Assembly: GCF_947492555.1 (NCBI RefSeq)
Contig: NZ_CANLNE010000001.1
Coordinates: 62,001 to 126,000 of the forward strand
DNA: 64,000 nt
DNA from: an uncultured Roseobacter sp.
GTDB taxonomy: Bacteria > Pseudomonadota > Alphaproteobacteria > Rhodobacterales > Rhodobacteraceae
Direction: 5' to 3'
Numbering within the stretch: the first letter of the stretch is position 1; each line of letters starts with the position of its first letter. Positions 26,731 through 36,154 of the stretch are shown piece after piece. The notes under the pieces were generated by a model that was not told the DNA's origin, made no database searches, and worked only from the letters and a program-made list of their open reading frames with translations. A program made the position numbers and the translations under genes.

Positions 26731-28035
26731 ATGATCCCCCGCTATTCCCGCCCCGACATGGTTGCCATCTGGTCTCCGGAGACGAAATTCCGCATCTGGT
26801 ACGAGATCGAGGCCCATGCCTGTGACGCGATGGCGGATCTGGGCGTGATCCCGCGCGAGAATGCCGAGGCCGTCTGGAAGGCCAAGGATGTTGAGTTCGA
26901 CGTGGCGCGGATCGACGAGATCGAGGCGGTGACCAAACACGATGTGATCGCCTTCCTGACGCATCTGGCCGAACATGTGGGCAGCGACGAGGCGCGTTTC
27001 GTGCATCAGGGCATGACCTCTTCGGATGTGCTGGACACCTGTTTCAACGTGCAGCTCACCCGCGCCGCCGACCTGCTGATTGAGGATGTGAAGGCCCTGC
27101 TCGCCGCGCTAAAGCGCCGCGCGCTGGAGCATAAGGACACCGTGCGCATCGGGCGCAGCCACGGCATTCACGCGGAACCCACAACCATGGGCCTGACCTT
27201 CGCGCGTTTCTACGCCGAGATGGATCGCAACCTGGACCGTCTGGAAAGAGCCCGCGACGAGATTGCCACCGGCGCGATCTCGGGTGCTGTCGGCACCTTC
27301 GCCAACATCGACCCGGCGGTGGAAGAGCACGTTTGCAAGCAATTGGGCCTCGCACCCGAACCCATTTCCACCCAAGTGATCCCGCGCGACCGACACGCCG
27401 CCTTCTTTGCCGCCCTCGGGGTCGTGGCCAGTTCCATCGAGAACGTCGCCACCGAAATCCGCCACATGCAGCGCACCGAGGTGTTGGAAGGCGCGGAGTT
27501 CTTCTCCATGGGCCAAAAGGGCTCCTCAGCGATGCCGCACAAGAAAAATCCGGTGCTGACCGAAAACCTGACCGGGCTGGCGCGTATGGTCCGCTCTGCT
27601 GTGATCCCGGCGATGGAGAATGTGGCCCTCTGGCACGAGCGCGACATCTCGCATTCGTCGGTCGAACGCATGATCGGGCCGGATGCGACCATAACGCTCG
27701 ACTTTGCGCTCGCCCGGCTGACCAGCGTCATCGACAAGATGCTGATCTTTCCGGACAACATGCTGGACAACATGAATAAATTCCCCGGTCTGGTCATGAG
27801 CCAGCGTGTGCTGCTCGCCCTCACCCAGGCCGGCGTCAGCCGCGAGGACGCCTACAGCTTCGTTCAGCGCAACGCGCTCAAGGTCTGGGAACATCGCACG
27901 GATTTCAAAGAGGAACTGTTAGCAGACCCCGATGTGACAGCGGCGCTCAGCCCTGCGGAGATCGAAGAGAAATTCGACCTCGGTTATCACACCAAACATG
28001 TCGACACGATCTTTGCGCGGGTGTTCAAGGACTAG
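26731..28035 (+). CDS. purB: Adenylosuccinate lyase
   Basis: 434 residues, the length of the short PurB class. The fumarase-superfamily signature GSSAMPHKKNP lies near residues 263-274, and TSSDVLDT with RSHGIHAEPTTMG marks the substrate-binding histidines. The enzyme acts twice in purine synthesis, splitting SAICAR and adenylosuccinate to release fumarate. The ATG at 26731 (MIPRYSRPDMVAIW) is the family start; a longer in-frame reading from 26689 is not needed. Confidence 0.97.
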   Translation: MIPRYSRPDMVAIWSPETKFRIWYEIEAHACDAMADLGVIPRENAEAVWKAKDVEFDVARIDEIEAVTKHDVIAFLTHLAEHVGSDEARFVHQGMTSSDVLDTCFNVQLTRAADLLIEDVKALLAALKRRALEHKDTVRIGRSHGIHAEPTTMGLTFARFYAEMDRNLDRLERARDEIATGAISGAVGTFANIDPAVEEHVCKQLGLAPEPISTQVIPRDRHAAFFAALGVVASSIENVATEIRHMQRTEVLEGAEFFSMGQKGSSAMPHKKNPVLTENLTGLARMVRSAVIPAMENVALWHERDISHSSVERMIGPDATITLDFALARLTSVIDKMLIFPDNMLDNMNKFPGLVMSQRVLLALTQAGVSREDAYSFVQRNALKVWEHRTDFKEELLADPDVTAALSPAEIEEKFDLGYHTKHVDTIFARVFKD

Positions 28036-28131
28036 GCAAAGCGCCGTTACCGCCAGAGCGGACCGGGCATTTTTGTTGACCAAACGTCAACGGCTGCTAC
28101 CTTGGAGGGTATTCAACACAGGAGACCCGCA

Positions 28132-28293
28132 ATGACGATCAAGACGTTGGCCGCCGCGGTGGCCCTCACGCTTGCCCCCGCCCTGGCTTTTGCCGCCGGG
28201 TGCAACTACGGCAAGGAAGAAATAACCATGTCCTGCGCTGCAGGCACGGTTTATGACACCGACAGCAAATCCTGCGTGGCCACGACCACCTGA
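28132..28293 (+). CDS. Small secreted Cys-motif protein
   Basis: 53 residues. A GGAGA site precedes the ATG at 28132. The first ~21 residues are a signal peptide (KTLAAAVALTLAPALAFAA), and the mature peptide of about 32 residues has three Cys in GCNYG and SCAAGTVYDTDSKSCV. The latter motif recurs in the mature N-terminus of the next protein (SCDGAKVYDKKTKTCV) and resembles the end of a chitin-binding type 2-like module. Function unknown. Confidence 0.65.
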   Translation: MTIKTLAAAVALTLAPALAFAAGCNYGKEEITMSCAAGTVYDTDSKSCVATTT

Positions 28294-28302
28294 TTTGAAC
28301 TT

Positions 28303-28336
28303 TTTTATGCGATCACGCTTCTGTGATCGCATAAAA
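28303..28336 (+). terminator. Long perfect hairpin, probable terminator
   Basis: A 14-bp perfect stem (TTTTATGCGATCAC/GTGATCGCATAAAA) with a six-base loop between two small secreted-protein genes. The flanks are A- and T-rich, but the T-run lies in the stem; it may act as a terminator or an mRNA-stabilising structure. Confidence 0.6.
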
Positions 28337-28394
28337 TGACCCTCTGCCTTGTTATCGGCGTACAGTAATTAACCCGTGCAAGGAGATTTCTTAA

Positions 28395-28916
28395 ATGCGT
28401 ATTTTTCTGACAGCAGCCTTCCTGTTGCCCACCGCCGTTCTGGCCAATGGGGGCAACGACGATGCTCCCCCCCCAAAACCGGCTGTGAGCTGCGACGGCG
28501 CAAAGGTCTATGACAAGAAAACCAAGACCTGTGTGGATGCTCAGGAAAGCAGCCTCGAAAGCGAACAGCTCTATCTGGCCGTGCGCCAGTTGGCGTATGC
28601 AGGCCGCTACCAGGACGCCCAGACCGTCGCGCAGGCATTGCCCCGCGATCATGCCGGGCGCCTGACCTATATGGGGTTCACCCACCGCAAGATGGGCAAT
28701 GTCGATCTGGGCATGATGTTCTATGAACAGGCGATTGCCGAGAACCCGGGCAATATTCTGGCACGCTCCTACATGGGTCAGGGCCTAGTCGAATCCGGTG
28801 ATGTCAAAGGTGCCATGGTGCAGCTGCGGGCCATTCGTGCCCACGGTGGTGAAGGCACCTGGTCCGAGGCCTCGCTGCGCAATGCCATCGCGACAGGCAC
28901 CACCTACAACTACTGA
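28395..28916 (+). CDS. Secreted TPR-like protein with N-terminal Cys motif
   Basis: 173 residues with a signal peptide ending after VLA near residue 17. A Pro-rich linker leads to the Cys motif SCDGAKVYDKKTKTCV. A helical TPR-like part follows: YLAVRQLAYAGRYQDAQTVAQAL, RLTYMGFTHRKMGNVDLGMMFYEQAIAENPGN and ARSYMGQGLVESGDVKGA. Such proteins usually mediate binding in the envelope. It shares the Cys motif with the tiny protein encoded just upstream, suggesting a common ligand or a duplicated module. Confidence 0.75.
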   Translation: MRIFLTAAFLLPTAVLANGGNDDAPPPKPAVSCDGAKVYDKKTKTCVDAQESSLESEQLYLAVRQLAYAGRYQDAQTVAQALPRDHAGRLTYMGFTHRKMGNVDLGMMFYEQAIAENPGNILARSYMGQGLVESGDVKGAMVQLRAIRAHGGEGTWSEASLRNAIATGTTYNY

Positions 28917-28992
28917 TTATACCTACTGACTTCAGCCAATCCTTAACCTTTATCTGCGAGAACAAAGAGAGATCAGGTTCAGGCAGGTGAAG

Positions 28993-30060
28993 ATGACAGA
29001 TATGGTCCCAATGGCTCCGTTTCCGGCTTTGCCGGAGACGGGAAACAAGGCTCCGGTCTCCTTGAGCCGCAAGGCAAAGGCGGCGATCGTAGTGCGGCTG
29101 CTGCTGAACGAGGGGGCAGATATCCCGCTTGAGGATCTGCCCGAGGAACTTCAGGCGCAGCTGACCAAGCAGATGGGCTCCATGCGTCTGGTCGACCGTG
29201 GCACGCTGGGCAGCGTGGTTTCCGAATTTGCCGATGAACTTGAAAGCATCGGTCTGTCTTTCCCAGGTGGGATCGCAGGCGCGCTCGATTCGCTGGACGG
29301 GCGAATTTCCAAGCAAACGGCAGCGCGCCTGCGAAAAGAAGCAGGGGTTCGTCAATATGGCGATCCATGGGCACGGTTGCGTGACATGGGGACCGAAAAG
29401 CTGCTGCCGGTCCTGGAAAATGAAAGCACCGAAGTGGCCGCCGTCTTGCTGTCAAAAATCGATGTGTCGCGCGCCGCCGAGTTGTTAAGTAAATTGCCTG
29501 GCCCGCAGGCCCGGCGCATTACGTATGCCGTATCACAAACCAGTGCTGTGACCCCCGACGCGGTAGACCGGATTGGCCTGTCGCTTGCGACCCAGCTTGA
29601 TGCAGAGCCGATGAAGGCTTTCGACGATGGCCCGGTGGAGCGGGTTGGGGCGATCCTGAACTCCACAGCCTCCGTCACGCGGGACGATGTACTGGAAGGG
29701 CTGGACGAAACAGACGCGGGTTTTGCCGATCTGGTGCGCAAGGCGATCTTCACCTTTGCCAATATCCCCAAGCGGATTGCACCGCGCGATATACCGCGTG
29801 TCGTTCGCGAGCTGGATCAGGAGGTGCTGGTCACCGCACTGGCCGGGTCAGAGGCGGCTGGTATGAAGGAAAGCGCCGACTTCATTCTGGAGAATATGTC
29901 CGGGCGCATGGCCGATCAGCTGCGCGAGGAAATCTCCGAGCGCGAGAAGGTGAAAGCAGCCGAGTGCGAAGAGGCGATGGCGACGATTGTGACGCAAATC
30001 CGGGAAATGGAAGCCTCTGGTGACCTGCTGCTGGTGGTGCAGGACAGCGACGAGGACTGA
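28993..30060 (+). CDS. fliG: FliG-like flagellar motor switch protein
   Basis: 356 residues, close to the family length. The middle (MGTEKLLPVLENESTEVAAVLLSKID) and the C-terminal domain (DLVRKAIFTFANIPKRI, the ArmC block with IPRVVRELDQEVLVTAL, and ILENMSGRMADQLREEI) are FliG. FliG forms the rotor ring that meets the stator and switches rotation. The N-terminal domain is more divergent. No other flagellar gene lies in the window, so it stands apart from its cluster. The ATG at 28993 is preceded by AGG; a GTG at 28987 is an alternative. Confidence 0.82.
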   Translation: MTDMVPMAPFPALPETGNKAPVSLSRKAKAAIVVRLLLNEGADIPLEDLPEELQAQLTKQMGSMRLVDRGTLGSVVSEFADELESIGLSFPGGIAGALDSLDGRISKQTAARLRKEAGVRQYGDPWARLRDMGTEKLLPVLENESTEVAAVLLSKIDVSRAAELLSKLPGPQARRITYAVSQTSAVTPDAVDRIGLSLATQLDAEPMKAFDDGPVERVGAILNSTASVTRDDVLEGLDETDAGFADLVRKAIFTFANIPKRIAPRDIPRVVRELDQEVLVTALAGSEAAGMKESADFILENMSGRMADQLREEISEREKVKAAECEEAMATIVTQIREMEASGDLLLVVQDSDED

Positions 30061-30383
30061 CCTCCAGACTCCAGGCCCGCTGCGCAGTCTCGTCTGGGGG
30101 GTAGCGGGCTGAGGCGTCCGTTTGCGTATCAGTGGTTCCGCCAACGCGCGCTGTGCAAACTGCGAGAACGCCAGCCTGTCTGCTTCTGCCGGTTTGCCGG
30201 GAGGTGCGTTATAGACGTGTCGCACGTTGGCTCCGGCCACAATGGCGCGTACAGGCGATTTCCAGTCACGGGTGACAACGCCCTACAGTCTCGGAAGGCG
30301 TGGCGGATTGGTGGTCCATTTGACCCCGTGATGAAGAAAAATAACGACAGTTGGACTACATCACCCGACGCCATTCCACCAAA
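30061..30383. other. 323-bp stretch without a convincing gene
   Basis: Lies between the ends of fliG and the DUF1223 gene, which converge. No open frame here has family character. Confidence 0.5.
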
Positions 30384-31079
30384 TCACTTCAGTTGCGCGG
30401 CGGCCCGAATAGGGCCCATCTTGGCCGCTTGGATCAAGACCACCACCGGCGCATCCCCGGGCGCGGCGACCGAGAGGGACAGCGGCGCTCTGCCGTCCCA
30501 TTCTCCCAGCACCTTCCAGTCCTCGGTCACATTGGCATATTTGATCGTACGGCCCGCATTCTCGCCCCGGGTGATCCGCGCCTCGCGCTGAGGCCGGTAG
30601 CGCAGCATCTGCACCACCATCGCCTCGCTATTGCCCTGCAGGCGCGACGCCTCGATCTGTACCTTATCACCACTGCGCGTCAGCGACAGCGTGACGGGCT
30701 GCGACCGCTCCTTGTGCATCGCGATCGCTTCCGAAATCTGCATCGGCTTCGCGCCGACGATGTCCGTCAAACCGTTCACAATCATCTCGGGCGTGTAGAT
30801 CGACCGCCTCCCCGCCGTCGTTGCATAGGCCCGCTGGCGCTCCGCATTGCGCGGATCGGCGAATTCGTCTTTCCAGCCGATGTAGTCCCAATAGTCCACG
30901 TGCAGCGCCAGTGCGATCACGTCGTCGCGCTTGGCCAGCGCGTGCATCAACTCATCCGCCGGCGGGCACGACGAGCATCCCTGCGACGTGAACAGCTCCA
31001 CCACGACCGGCGAGTTCTGAGCAAAACCGGGTACGGCCAGCAACCAAAATGCGGCAAAGGCCTGCAACATTCGTTTCAT
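30384..31079 (-). CDS. Secreted DUF1223 thioredoxin-like protein
   Basis: 231 residues with a signal peptide cleaved after FAQ near residue 21. VVVELFTSQGCSSCPPAD gives a thioredoxin-like CxxC at Cys35 and Cys38, and HVDYWDYIGWKDEFADP is the family signature of DUF1223. The protein probably has a redox or thiol-transfer role in the periplasm; the true substrate is unknown. It is divergent from acnA with about 230 bp between starts. Confidence 0.85.
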   Translation of the reverse strand: MKRMLQAFAAFWLLAVPGFAQNSPVVVELFTSQGCSSCPPADELMHALAKRDDVIALALHVDYWDYIGWKDEFADPRNAERQRAYATTAGRRSIYTPEMIVNGLTDIVGAKPMQISEAIAMHKERSQPVTLSLTRSGDKVQIEASRLQGNSEAMVVQMLRYRPQREARITRGENAGRTIKYANVTEDWKVLGEWDGRAPLSLSVAAPGDAPVVVLIQAAKMGPIRAAAQLK

Positions 31080-31308
31080 GTGATTCCTCTTGCGGCCATC
31101 AGAGCCGTTTCATGCACCGTAGAATCTCCCGACTGTAATGACCAATCAAGGTTTCTTGAGAGATTGCGAGGCAAATTCCCTTGAAACGGTACACAATGGT
31201 ATACAATTTTCAACCAACCGGGTGGATTTGAGTTGAACTGCCTTGCTCCATAGGGCATTGAACGCGCAACCCAAGACATGATCCAGCCCAAGCCAGAGGA
31301 CACCCCTT

Positions 31309-33999
31309 ATGCCCATTACCGTTGGTCACGACACTTCCAAAACCCGCAAAACCCTGAGCGTCGGCGCGCAGAGCGTCGATTATTACTCCATTCCTGCCGC
31401 GACAGAGGCCGGTCTGGGCGACTTCTCAAACCTGCCCGCCGCCCTGAAAGTGGTGCTGGAAAACATGCTGCGGTTCGAGGATGGCAAGACGGTCACAACC
31501 GACGACATCAAGGCCTTTGCCGAATGGGCGCAAAAGGGCGGCAAGAACCCCCGCGAGATTGCCTACCGCCCTGCCCGCGTGCTGCTGCAGGATTTCACCG
31601 GTGTGCCGGCGGTTGTCGATCTCGCCGCGATGCGCGACGCGATCATCAGCCTCGGTGGTGATGCCGAAAAGATCAACCCGCTGAACCCGGTCGATCTGGT
31701 CATCGACCACTCGGTCATGATCGATGAGTTTGGCAACCCGCGCGCCTTCCAGATGAACGTGGACCGTGAATACGAACGCAATATGGAGCGCTATACCTTC
31801 CTCAAATGGGGTCAGAAGGCGTTCAACAACTTCCGCGTGGTGCCCCCCGGCACCGGCATCTGCCACCAGGTGAACCTTGAATACCTCGCCCAGACCGTCT
31901 GGACCGACACCGATCAGAATGGGGCCGAGGTTGCCTACCCTGATACGCTTGTCGGCACCGACAGCCACACCACCATGGTCAATGGTGCAGCCGTTCTGGG
32001 CTGGGGCGTTGGCGGGATCGAGGCCGAAGCCGCGATGCTGGGACAGCCGATTTCCATGCTGATCCCCGAGGTTGTTGGCTTTGAGCTGACCGGCACGATG
32101 ATGGAAGGCACCACCGGTACGGACCTGGTGCTGAAGGTCGTGGAGATGCTGCGCGCCAAGGGCGTGGTTGGCAAGTTCGTGGAATTCTACGGCGAGGGCC
32201 TTGATCGCCTGCCGCTTGCTGATCGCGCAACCATCGCCAACATGGCACCTGAGTATGGAGCCACCTGTGGTTTCTTCCCGATTGACGCGGAAACGCTGCG
32301 CTACCTGCGCAATACTGGCCGGGATGAAGACCGCGTGGCACTGGTCGAAGCCTACGCCAAGGAGAACGGTTTCTGGCGCGGCGCGGACTACAACCCGGTC
32401 TACACCGACACGCTGCACCTCGACATGGGCACCATCGTGCCTGCCATCTCCGGCCCGAAACGCCCCCAGGACTACGTTGCACTGGACCAGGCCAAGACTG
32501 CCTTCCTGCGCGAGATGGAAGAGACTTTCAAACGCCCGATGGGCAAGGAAGTTGCAGTCGCGGGCGAAGACTACACCATGGAAAGCGGCAAGGTCGTGAT
32601 CGCCTCGATCACGTCGTGCACCAACACCTCCAATCCTTACGTGATGATCGGCGCGGGCCTCGTAGCCCGCAAGGCGGCGGCATTGGGCCTGAACCGCCAG
32701 CCATGGGTCAAGACCTCATTGGCGCCCGGAAGCCAAGTGGTCTCCGCCTATCTGGAGGCCGCAGGTCTGCAGGAAGATCTCGACAAGATCGGGTTCAACC
32801 TTGTGGGATACGGCTGTACCACCTGCATCGGCAACTCTGGCCCGATCCAGAAAGAGCTGTCTGATGCCATTGCCGAAGGGGACCTCGTGGCCACCTCCGT
32901 GCTCTCGGGCAACCGCAACTTCGAAGGGCGGATCAGCCCGGACGTGCGCGCCAACTATCTCGCCTCGCCGCCGCTGGTCGTGGCCTATGCGCTGGCAGGC
33001 ACCCTCGACATTGACCTCACCACGGAGCCCCTGGGCCAGGATCAGGAAGGCAATGACGTCTTCCTGAAAGACATCTGGCCGTCCAGCCAGGAGATTGCCG
33101 AACTGGTCGAGGCGACCGTAACGCGCGACGCCTTCCTGACCAAATACGCCGATGTCTTCAAAGGCGACGAGAAATGGCAGGACGTCAGCACAACGGATAG
33201 CAAGGTTTATGACTGGCCGGTGTCTTCGACCTATGTGCAGAACCCGCCTTACTTCCAGGGCATGGGTAAAGAACCGGGCACCATCAGCAACATCGACAAT
33301 GCCAAGGTGCTTGCCGTGCTGGGTGACATGATCACGACAGACCACATCTCCCCTGCCGGGTCCTTCAAGGACAGCACACCCGCGGGGCAGTACCTGATCG
33401 AACGTCAGGTACCAGTGCGCGAGTTCAACTCTTACGGCTCACGGCGCGGCAACCACGAGGTGATGATGCGCGGCACTTTCGCCAACATCCGCATCAAGAA
33501 CGAGATGCTGGACGGGGTCGAGGGCGGCTACACCAAGGGCCCCGATGGCGACCAGACGTCGATCTACGACGCCGCGATGGCTTATCAGGACGCGGGCACA
33601 CCGCTGGTCGTCTTTGGTGGTGAGCAATATGGCGCAGGGTCTTCCCGTGACTGGGCTGCCAAGGGCACTGCGCTGCTCGGCGTCAAGGCGGTGATCGCGG
33701 AGAGCTTTGAGCGTATCCACCGCTCCAACCTCGTGGGTATGGGCGTGATCCCCTTTGAATTCACCGGCGGCGATACACGCAAGTCGCTGGGCCTGACCGG
33801 GGAAGAGACCGTCTCCATTGCCGGTCTGGACACCATCAAGCCGCTGCAGGAAGTACCCTGCACCATCGCCATGGCGGACGGTTCAGTGAAAGAAATTACG
33901 CTGAAATGCCGGATCGATACCGCGATCGAGATCGAATACATCGAACATGGCGGCGTGCTGCACTACGTTTTGCGCAACCTCGCCCAAGAAGCGGCCTGA
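31309..33999 (+). CDS. acnA: Aconitate hydratase A
   Basis: 896 residues, the size of AcnA/IRP-type aconitases of the TCA cycle. The [4Fe-4S] ligands are visible as Cys437 (in SCTNTSNP), Cys503 and Cys506 (GCTTCIGNSGP). The swivel domain includes GAGSSRDWAAKGTALLGVKAV. It converts citrate to isocitrate. GAGGA precedes the ATG, and a strong terminator lies 24 bp after the stop. Confidence 0.97.
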   Translation: MPITVGHDTSKTRKTLSVGAQSVDYYSIPAATEAGLGDFSNLPAALKVVLENMLRFEDGKTVTTDDIKAFAEWAQKGGKNPREIAYRPARVLLQDFTGVPAVVDLAAMRDAIISLGGDAEKINPLNPVDLVIDHSVMIDEFGNPRAFQMNVDREYERNMERYTFLKWGQKAFNNFRVVPPGTGICHQVNLEYLAQTVWTDTDQNGAEVAYPDTLVGTDSHTTMVNGAAVLGWGVGGIEAEAAMLGQPISMLIPEVVGFELTGTMMEGTTGTDLVLKVVEMLRAKGVVGKFVEFYGEGLDRLPLADRATIANMAPEYGATCGFFPIDAETLRYLRNTGRDEDRVALVEAYAKENGFWRGADYNPVYTDTLHLDMGTIVPAISGPKRPQDYVALDQAKTAFLREMEETFKRPMGKEVAVAGEDYTMESGKVVIASITSCTNTSNPYVMIGAGLVARKAAALGLNRQPWVKTSLAPGSQVVSAYLEAAGLQEDLDKIGFNLVGYGCTTCIGNSGPIQKELSDAIAEGDLVATSVLSGNRNFEGRISPDVRANYLASPPLVVAYALAGTLDIDLTTEPLGQDQEGNDVFLKDIWPSSQEIAELVEATVTRDAFLTKYADVFKGDEKWQDVSTTDSKVYDWPVSSTYVQNPPYFQGMGKEPGTISNIDNAKVLAVLGDMITTDHISPAGSFKDSTPAGQYLIERQVPVREFNSYGSRRGNHEVMMRGTFANIRIKNEMLDGVEGGYTKGPDGDQTSIYDAAMAYQDAGTPLVVFGGEQYGAGSSRDWAAKGTALLGVKAVIAESFERIHRSNLVGMGVIPFEFTGGDTRKSLGLTGEETVSIAGLDTIKPLQEVPCTIAMADGSVKEITLKCRIDTAIEIEYIEHGGVLHYVLRNLAQEAA

Positions 34000-34023
34000 T
34001 TATCCGTTCTGATAAACTCAAAG

Positions 34024-34054
34024 AAGGCTCCGGATCTCCTCCGGGGCCTTTTTT
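34024..34054 (+). terminator. Rho-independent terminator of acnA
   Basis: An 11-bp stem with one G-T pair (AAGGCTCCGGA/TCCGGGGCCTT) and a five-base loop, followed by TTTT. Confidence 0.9.
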
Positions 34055-34099
34055 CATTGTGATGGAGGCAGCAGGCCAAGGCCCTGAACCATCAAGGCC

Positions 34100-34384
34100 C
34101 TAGTCGCTGCCTGGTTGCGTGGCCTGCTGTCGGCGCTCTTCGATGAAGTACCGGCCCTCTTCCCGCGCCGCTTCCAGGATGGCCTCTCCCACAAGGGTTC
34201 TGGACAGTGTGCCACCCTGAGACTGTACAGCGCGCTGAGGGTCTGACGAATCAACGGCGCTTGAAGAGGAGGCAGCCGAGCGACTGCCGTCAAAGCGTGG
34301 CGGTTCCTGCACGGTCTGCGCCTGTGCAACACCAGCAAAAAGTACGGCTGCCAGACCGAGATAGAGATTTTTGACACGCGTCAT
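34100..34384 (-). CDS. Small secreted protein, unknown function
   Basis: 94 residues. Signal peptide TRVKNLYLGLAAVLFAGVAQA, cleavage after AQA. The mature part is Ser-rich (SRSAASSSSAVDSS), then helical and charged (LVGEAILEAAREEGRYFIEERRQQ). No recognised domain. It converges on acnA. Confidence 0.55.
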   Translation of the reverse strand: MTRVKNLYLGLAAVLFAGVAQAQTVQEPPRFDGSRSAASSSSAVDSSDPQRAVQSQGGTLSRTLVGEAILEAAREEGRYFIEERRQQATQPGSD

Positions 34385-34740
34385 GGGACAGGCTTTCTAT
34401 TGAGGTGCCTATGGTAGCACTCTTCCATGCAATAGCTTTGGCTGACTTAAATCATGATTAAGAACAGCGATTTCAGCGCGTGTGGCGGCATGCAGGGGCG
34501 CCAAATCTGGCGCTCATCGACGGCACGCTGTTGGTCAAATCCCCCTTTTGGCAGCCCAGCGGGTATGTAAGTTGGCATTCCAACCCTCTCAGCAAAAAGG
34601 AAAAATGAGTGCTGGAACTCTAGACCACGACCGCTCAGTGGGATAGCGGTCACGGGCACGCACGGGCCGACAGAACTGGACTCCTTACCATTCCCGCCAT
34701 CGCCACGGATAACAGGGCCAACCTGATCGGCAGCATCTGG
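34385..34740. other. 356-bp stretch with no clear gene; holds a possible 5' part of the DMT gene
   Basis: The reading frame of the transporter at 34741 is open from 34624 and contains the family-like residues TDNRANLIGSIW (34705-34740) ahead of its first ATG, but no ATG, GTG or TTG. A 70-codon frame on the minus strand lacks family character. Confidence 0.45.
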
Positions 34741-35580
34741 ATGATCGCCTCAATGGCGGCTTTCACGGTCGAGGATGCCTTTGTGAAAGCAGCCTCCAAC
34801 ATGCTGCCGGTGGGTCAAATCCTGATTATATTCGGCCTGGGCGGTGCCTTTCTGTTCGCCTGTCTGGCCCTGCATCAAAGAGAGCCGCTGTTCACCCCGG
34901 ATGTGGTATCGCGCCCGATGCGCATTCGCGTGCTCTTTGAAATTGTCGGACGCCTCTTCTACATCCTGGCCATTTCGCTCACCCCCTTGTCCTCGGCGAC
35001 CGTGATCCTGCAGGCAACGCCGCTGGTCGTGGTTGCGGGCGCGGCGCTGGTCTTTGGCGAAAAGGTCGGATGGCGCAGATGGGCGGCCATTCTCATCGGA
35101 CTGGCCGGGGTTGTGATCATCGTTCGGCCGGGAACGGACAGTTTCTCCATGCTCTCGATGCTGGCCGTCATCGGCATGATCGGATTTGCCGGGCGCGATC
35201 TGGCCAGCCGCGCCGCGCCCGCATCACTCAGCACCCCGATCCTCGGGCTATATGGATTTTTGTCTGTTGTCGTCGCCGGTGTGATTTTTTCGGCATGGCA
35301 GGCACAGCCGTTTGTGATCCCAACGGCCCAGACATCTCTTTTTCTGGCAGGGGCGGTTCTGGCCGGCGTTGCGGCCTATAGCTGCCTGATGAAGGCGATG
35401 CGCACTGGCGAAGTCTCTGCCGTTACGCCCTTCAGATACGTCAGATTGCTGTTCGGTGTGGGCTTCGGTGTGGTTTTCTTTGGCGAGCAGTTGAGTTTTT
35501 CAATGCTGCTCGGCTCTGCCGTGATCGTTGTGTCGGGTCTCTTTATCCTGTGGCGGGGGAAAAAGGCAGACGCGCAGTGA
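34741..35580 (+). CDS. DMT family transporter (EamA)
   Basis: 279 residues with about ten membrane helices in two EamA repeats. Typical sequences are AAFTVEDAFVKAAS in helix 1, LSSATVILQATPLVVVAGAALVFGEKVGWRRWAAILIGLAGVVI in the first repeat and VSAVTPFRYVRLLFGVGFGVVFFGE in the second. These export or import small metabolites; substrate unknown. There is no ribosome site before the ATG at 34741, and family-like residues continue upstream in frame, so either a rare start (ATT at 34690 or CTG at 34723) is used or the natural start was lost. Confidence 0.82.
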   Translation: MIASMAAFTVEDAFVKAASNMLPVGQILIIFGLGGAFLFACLALHQREPLFTPDVVSRPMRIRVLFEIVGRLFYILAISLTPLSSATVILQATPLVVVAGAALVFGEKVGWRRWAAILIGLAGVVIIVRPGTDSFSMLSMLAVIGMIGFAGRDLASRAAPASLSTPILGLYGFLSVVVAGVIFSAWQAQPFVIPTAQTSLFLAGAVLAGVAAYSCLMKAMRTGEVSAVTPFRYVRLLFGVGFGVVFFGEQLSFSMLLGSAVIVVSGLFILWRGKKADAQ

Positions 35581-35611
35581 CACCCTGTGCGCTCACAGGC
35601 AGCGCGGGGGC

Positions 35612-36154
35612 TTACTGCGCCGCGCGCGCCTTTTCCAACTCCGGCAGGAACCGCTGCTCATAGTCGCTGCCAATCAGCGGGCCAGCAAAGCGGAAGAGCA
35701 CGGTGCCCTCGGCATCCAGTATGAAGGTTTCCGGCGGTGCGGTCACACCCCAGTCGATGGCCGTGCGGCCCTGCGGATCGAAGGCCACCGCCTCAAAGGG
35801 GTTGCCATCATCGTCCAGATAGCGCGTGGCGGTGCCCGCCTGATCCTTGAAATTCACACCGATGATCGGCATGCCCTCTGCCGCCATGCGCAGGAGGTTG
35901 GGGTGTTCCGCTCGGCACGGCGGGCACCAGCTGGCCCAGAAATTCACCAGCGTGACTTCACCCGTCGCCATCGCTTCGGGTGTGACGCTGGGATAGTCGC
36001 CCAGCACATCCGTTGTAATCGCCGGGGCGCGTTGTCCGATCATCGTGGAGGGCAGGTCATTGGGATTGTCGCGGAACATGCCAATGCCTGCGAGGGCAAC
36101 GAACCCGGCAAAGATCAGCGGCGGGGCGATCATCAGGGGCGAGACTTTAGGCAT
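35612..36154 (-). CDS. ccmG: CcmG/DsbE, thiol:disulfide oxidoreductase for cytochrome c maturation
   Basis: 180 residues: an N-terminal membrane anchor (10-26) and a periplasmic thioredoxin domain with WCPPC (Cys77 and Cys80) and the GVNFKDQ and GVTAPPETF motifs of CcmG. It reduces the apocytochrome CxxCH thiols before haem attachment. The ATG at 36154, eight bases after GGAG, overlaps the end of ccmD by eight bases. It is the last gene of the ccmABCDG run. Confidence 0.94.
   Translation of the reverse strand: MPKVSPLMIAPPLIFAGFVALAGIGMFRDNPNDLPSTMIGQRAPAITTDVLGDYPSVTPEAMATGEVTLVNFWASWCPPCRAEHPNLLRMAAEGMPIIGVNFKDQAGTATRYLDDDGNPFEAVAFDPQGRTAIDWGVTAPPETFILDAEGTVLFRFAGPLIGSDYEQRFLPELEKARAAQ

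Noticed and set aside
34447-34659. 70-codon minus-strand frame in the gap before the DMT transporter
   Set aside because: No ribosome site of note and no conserved pattern.
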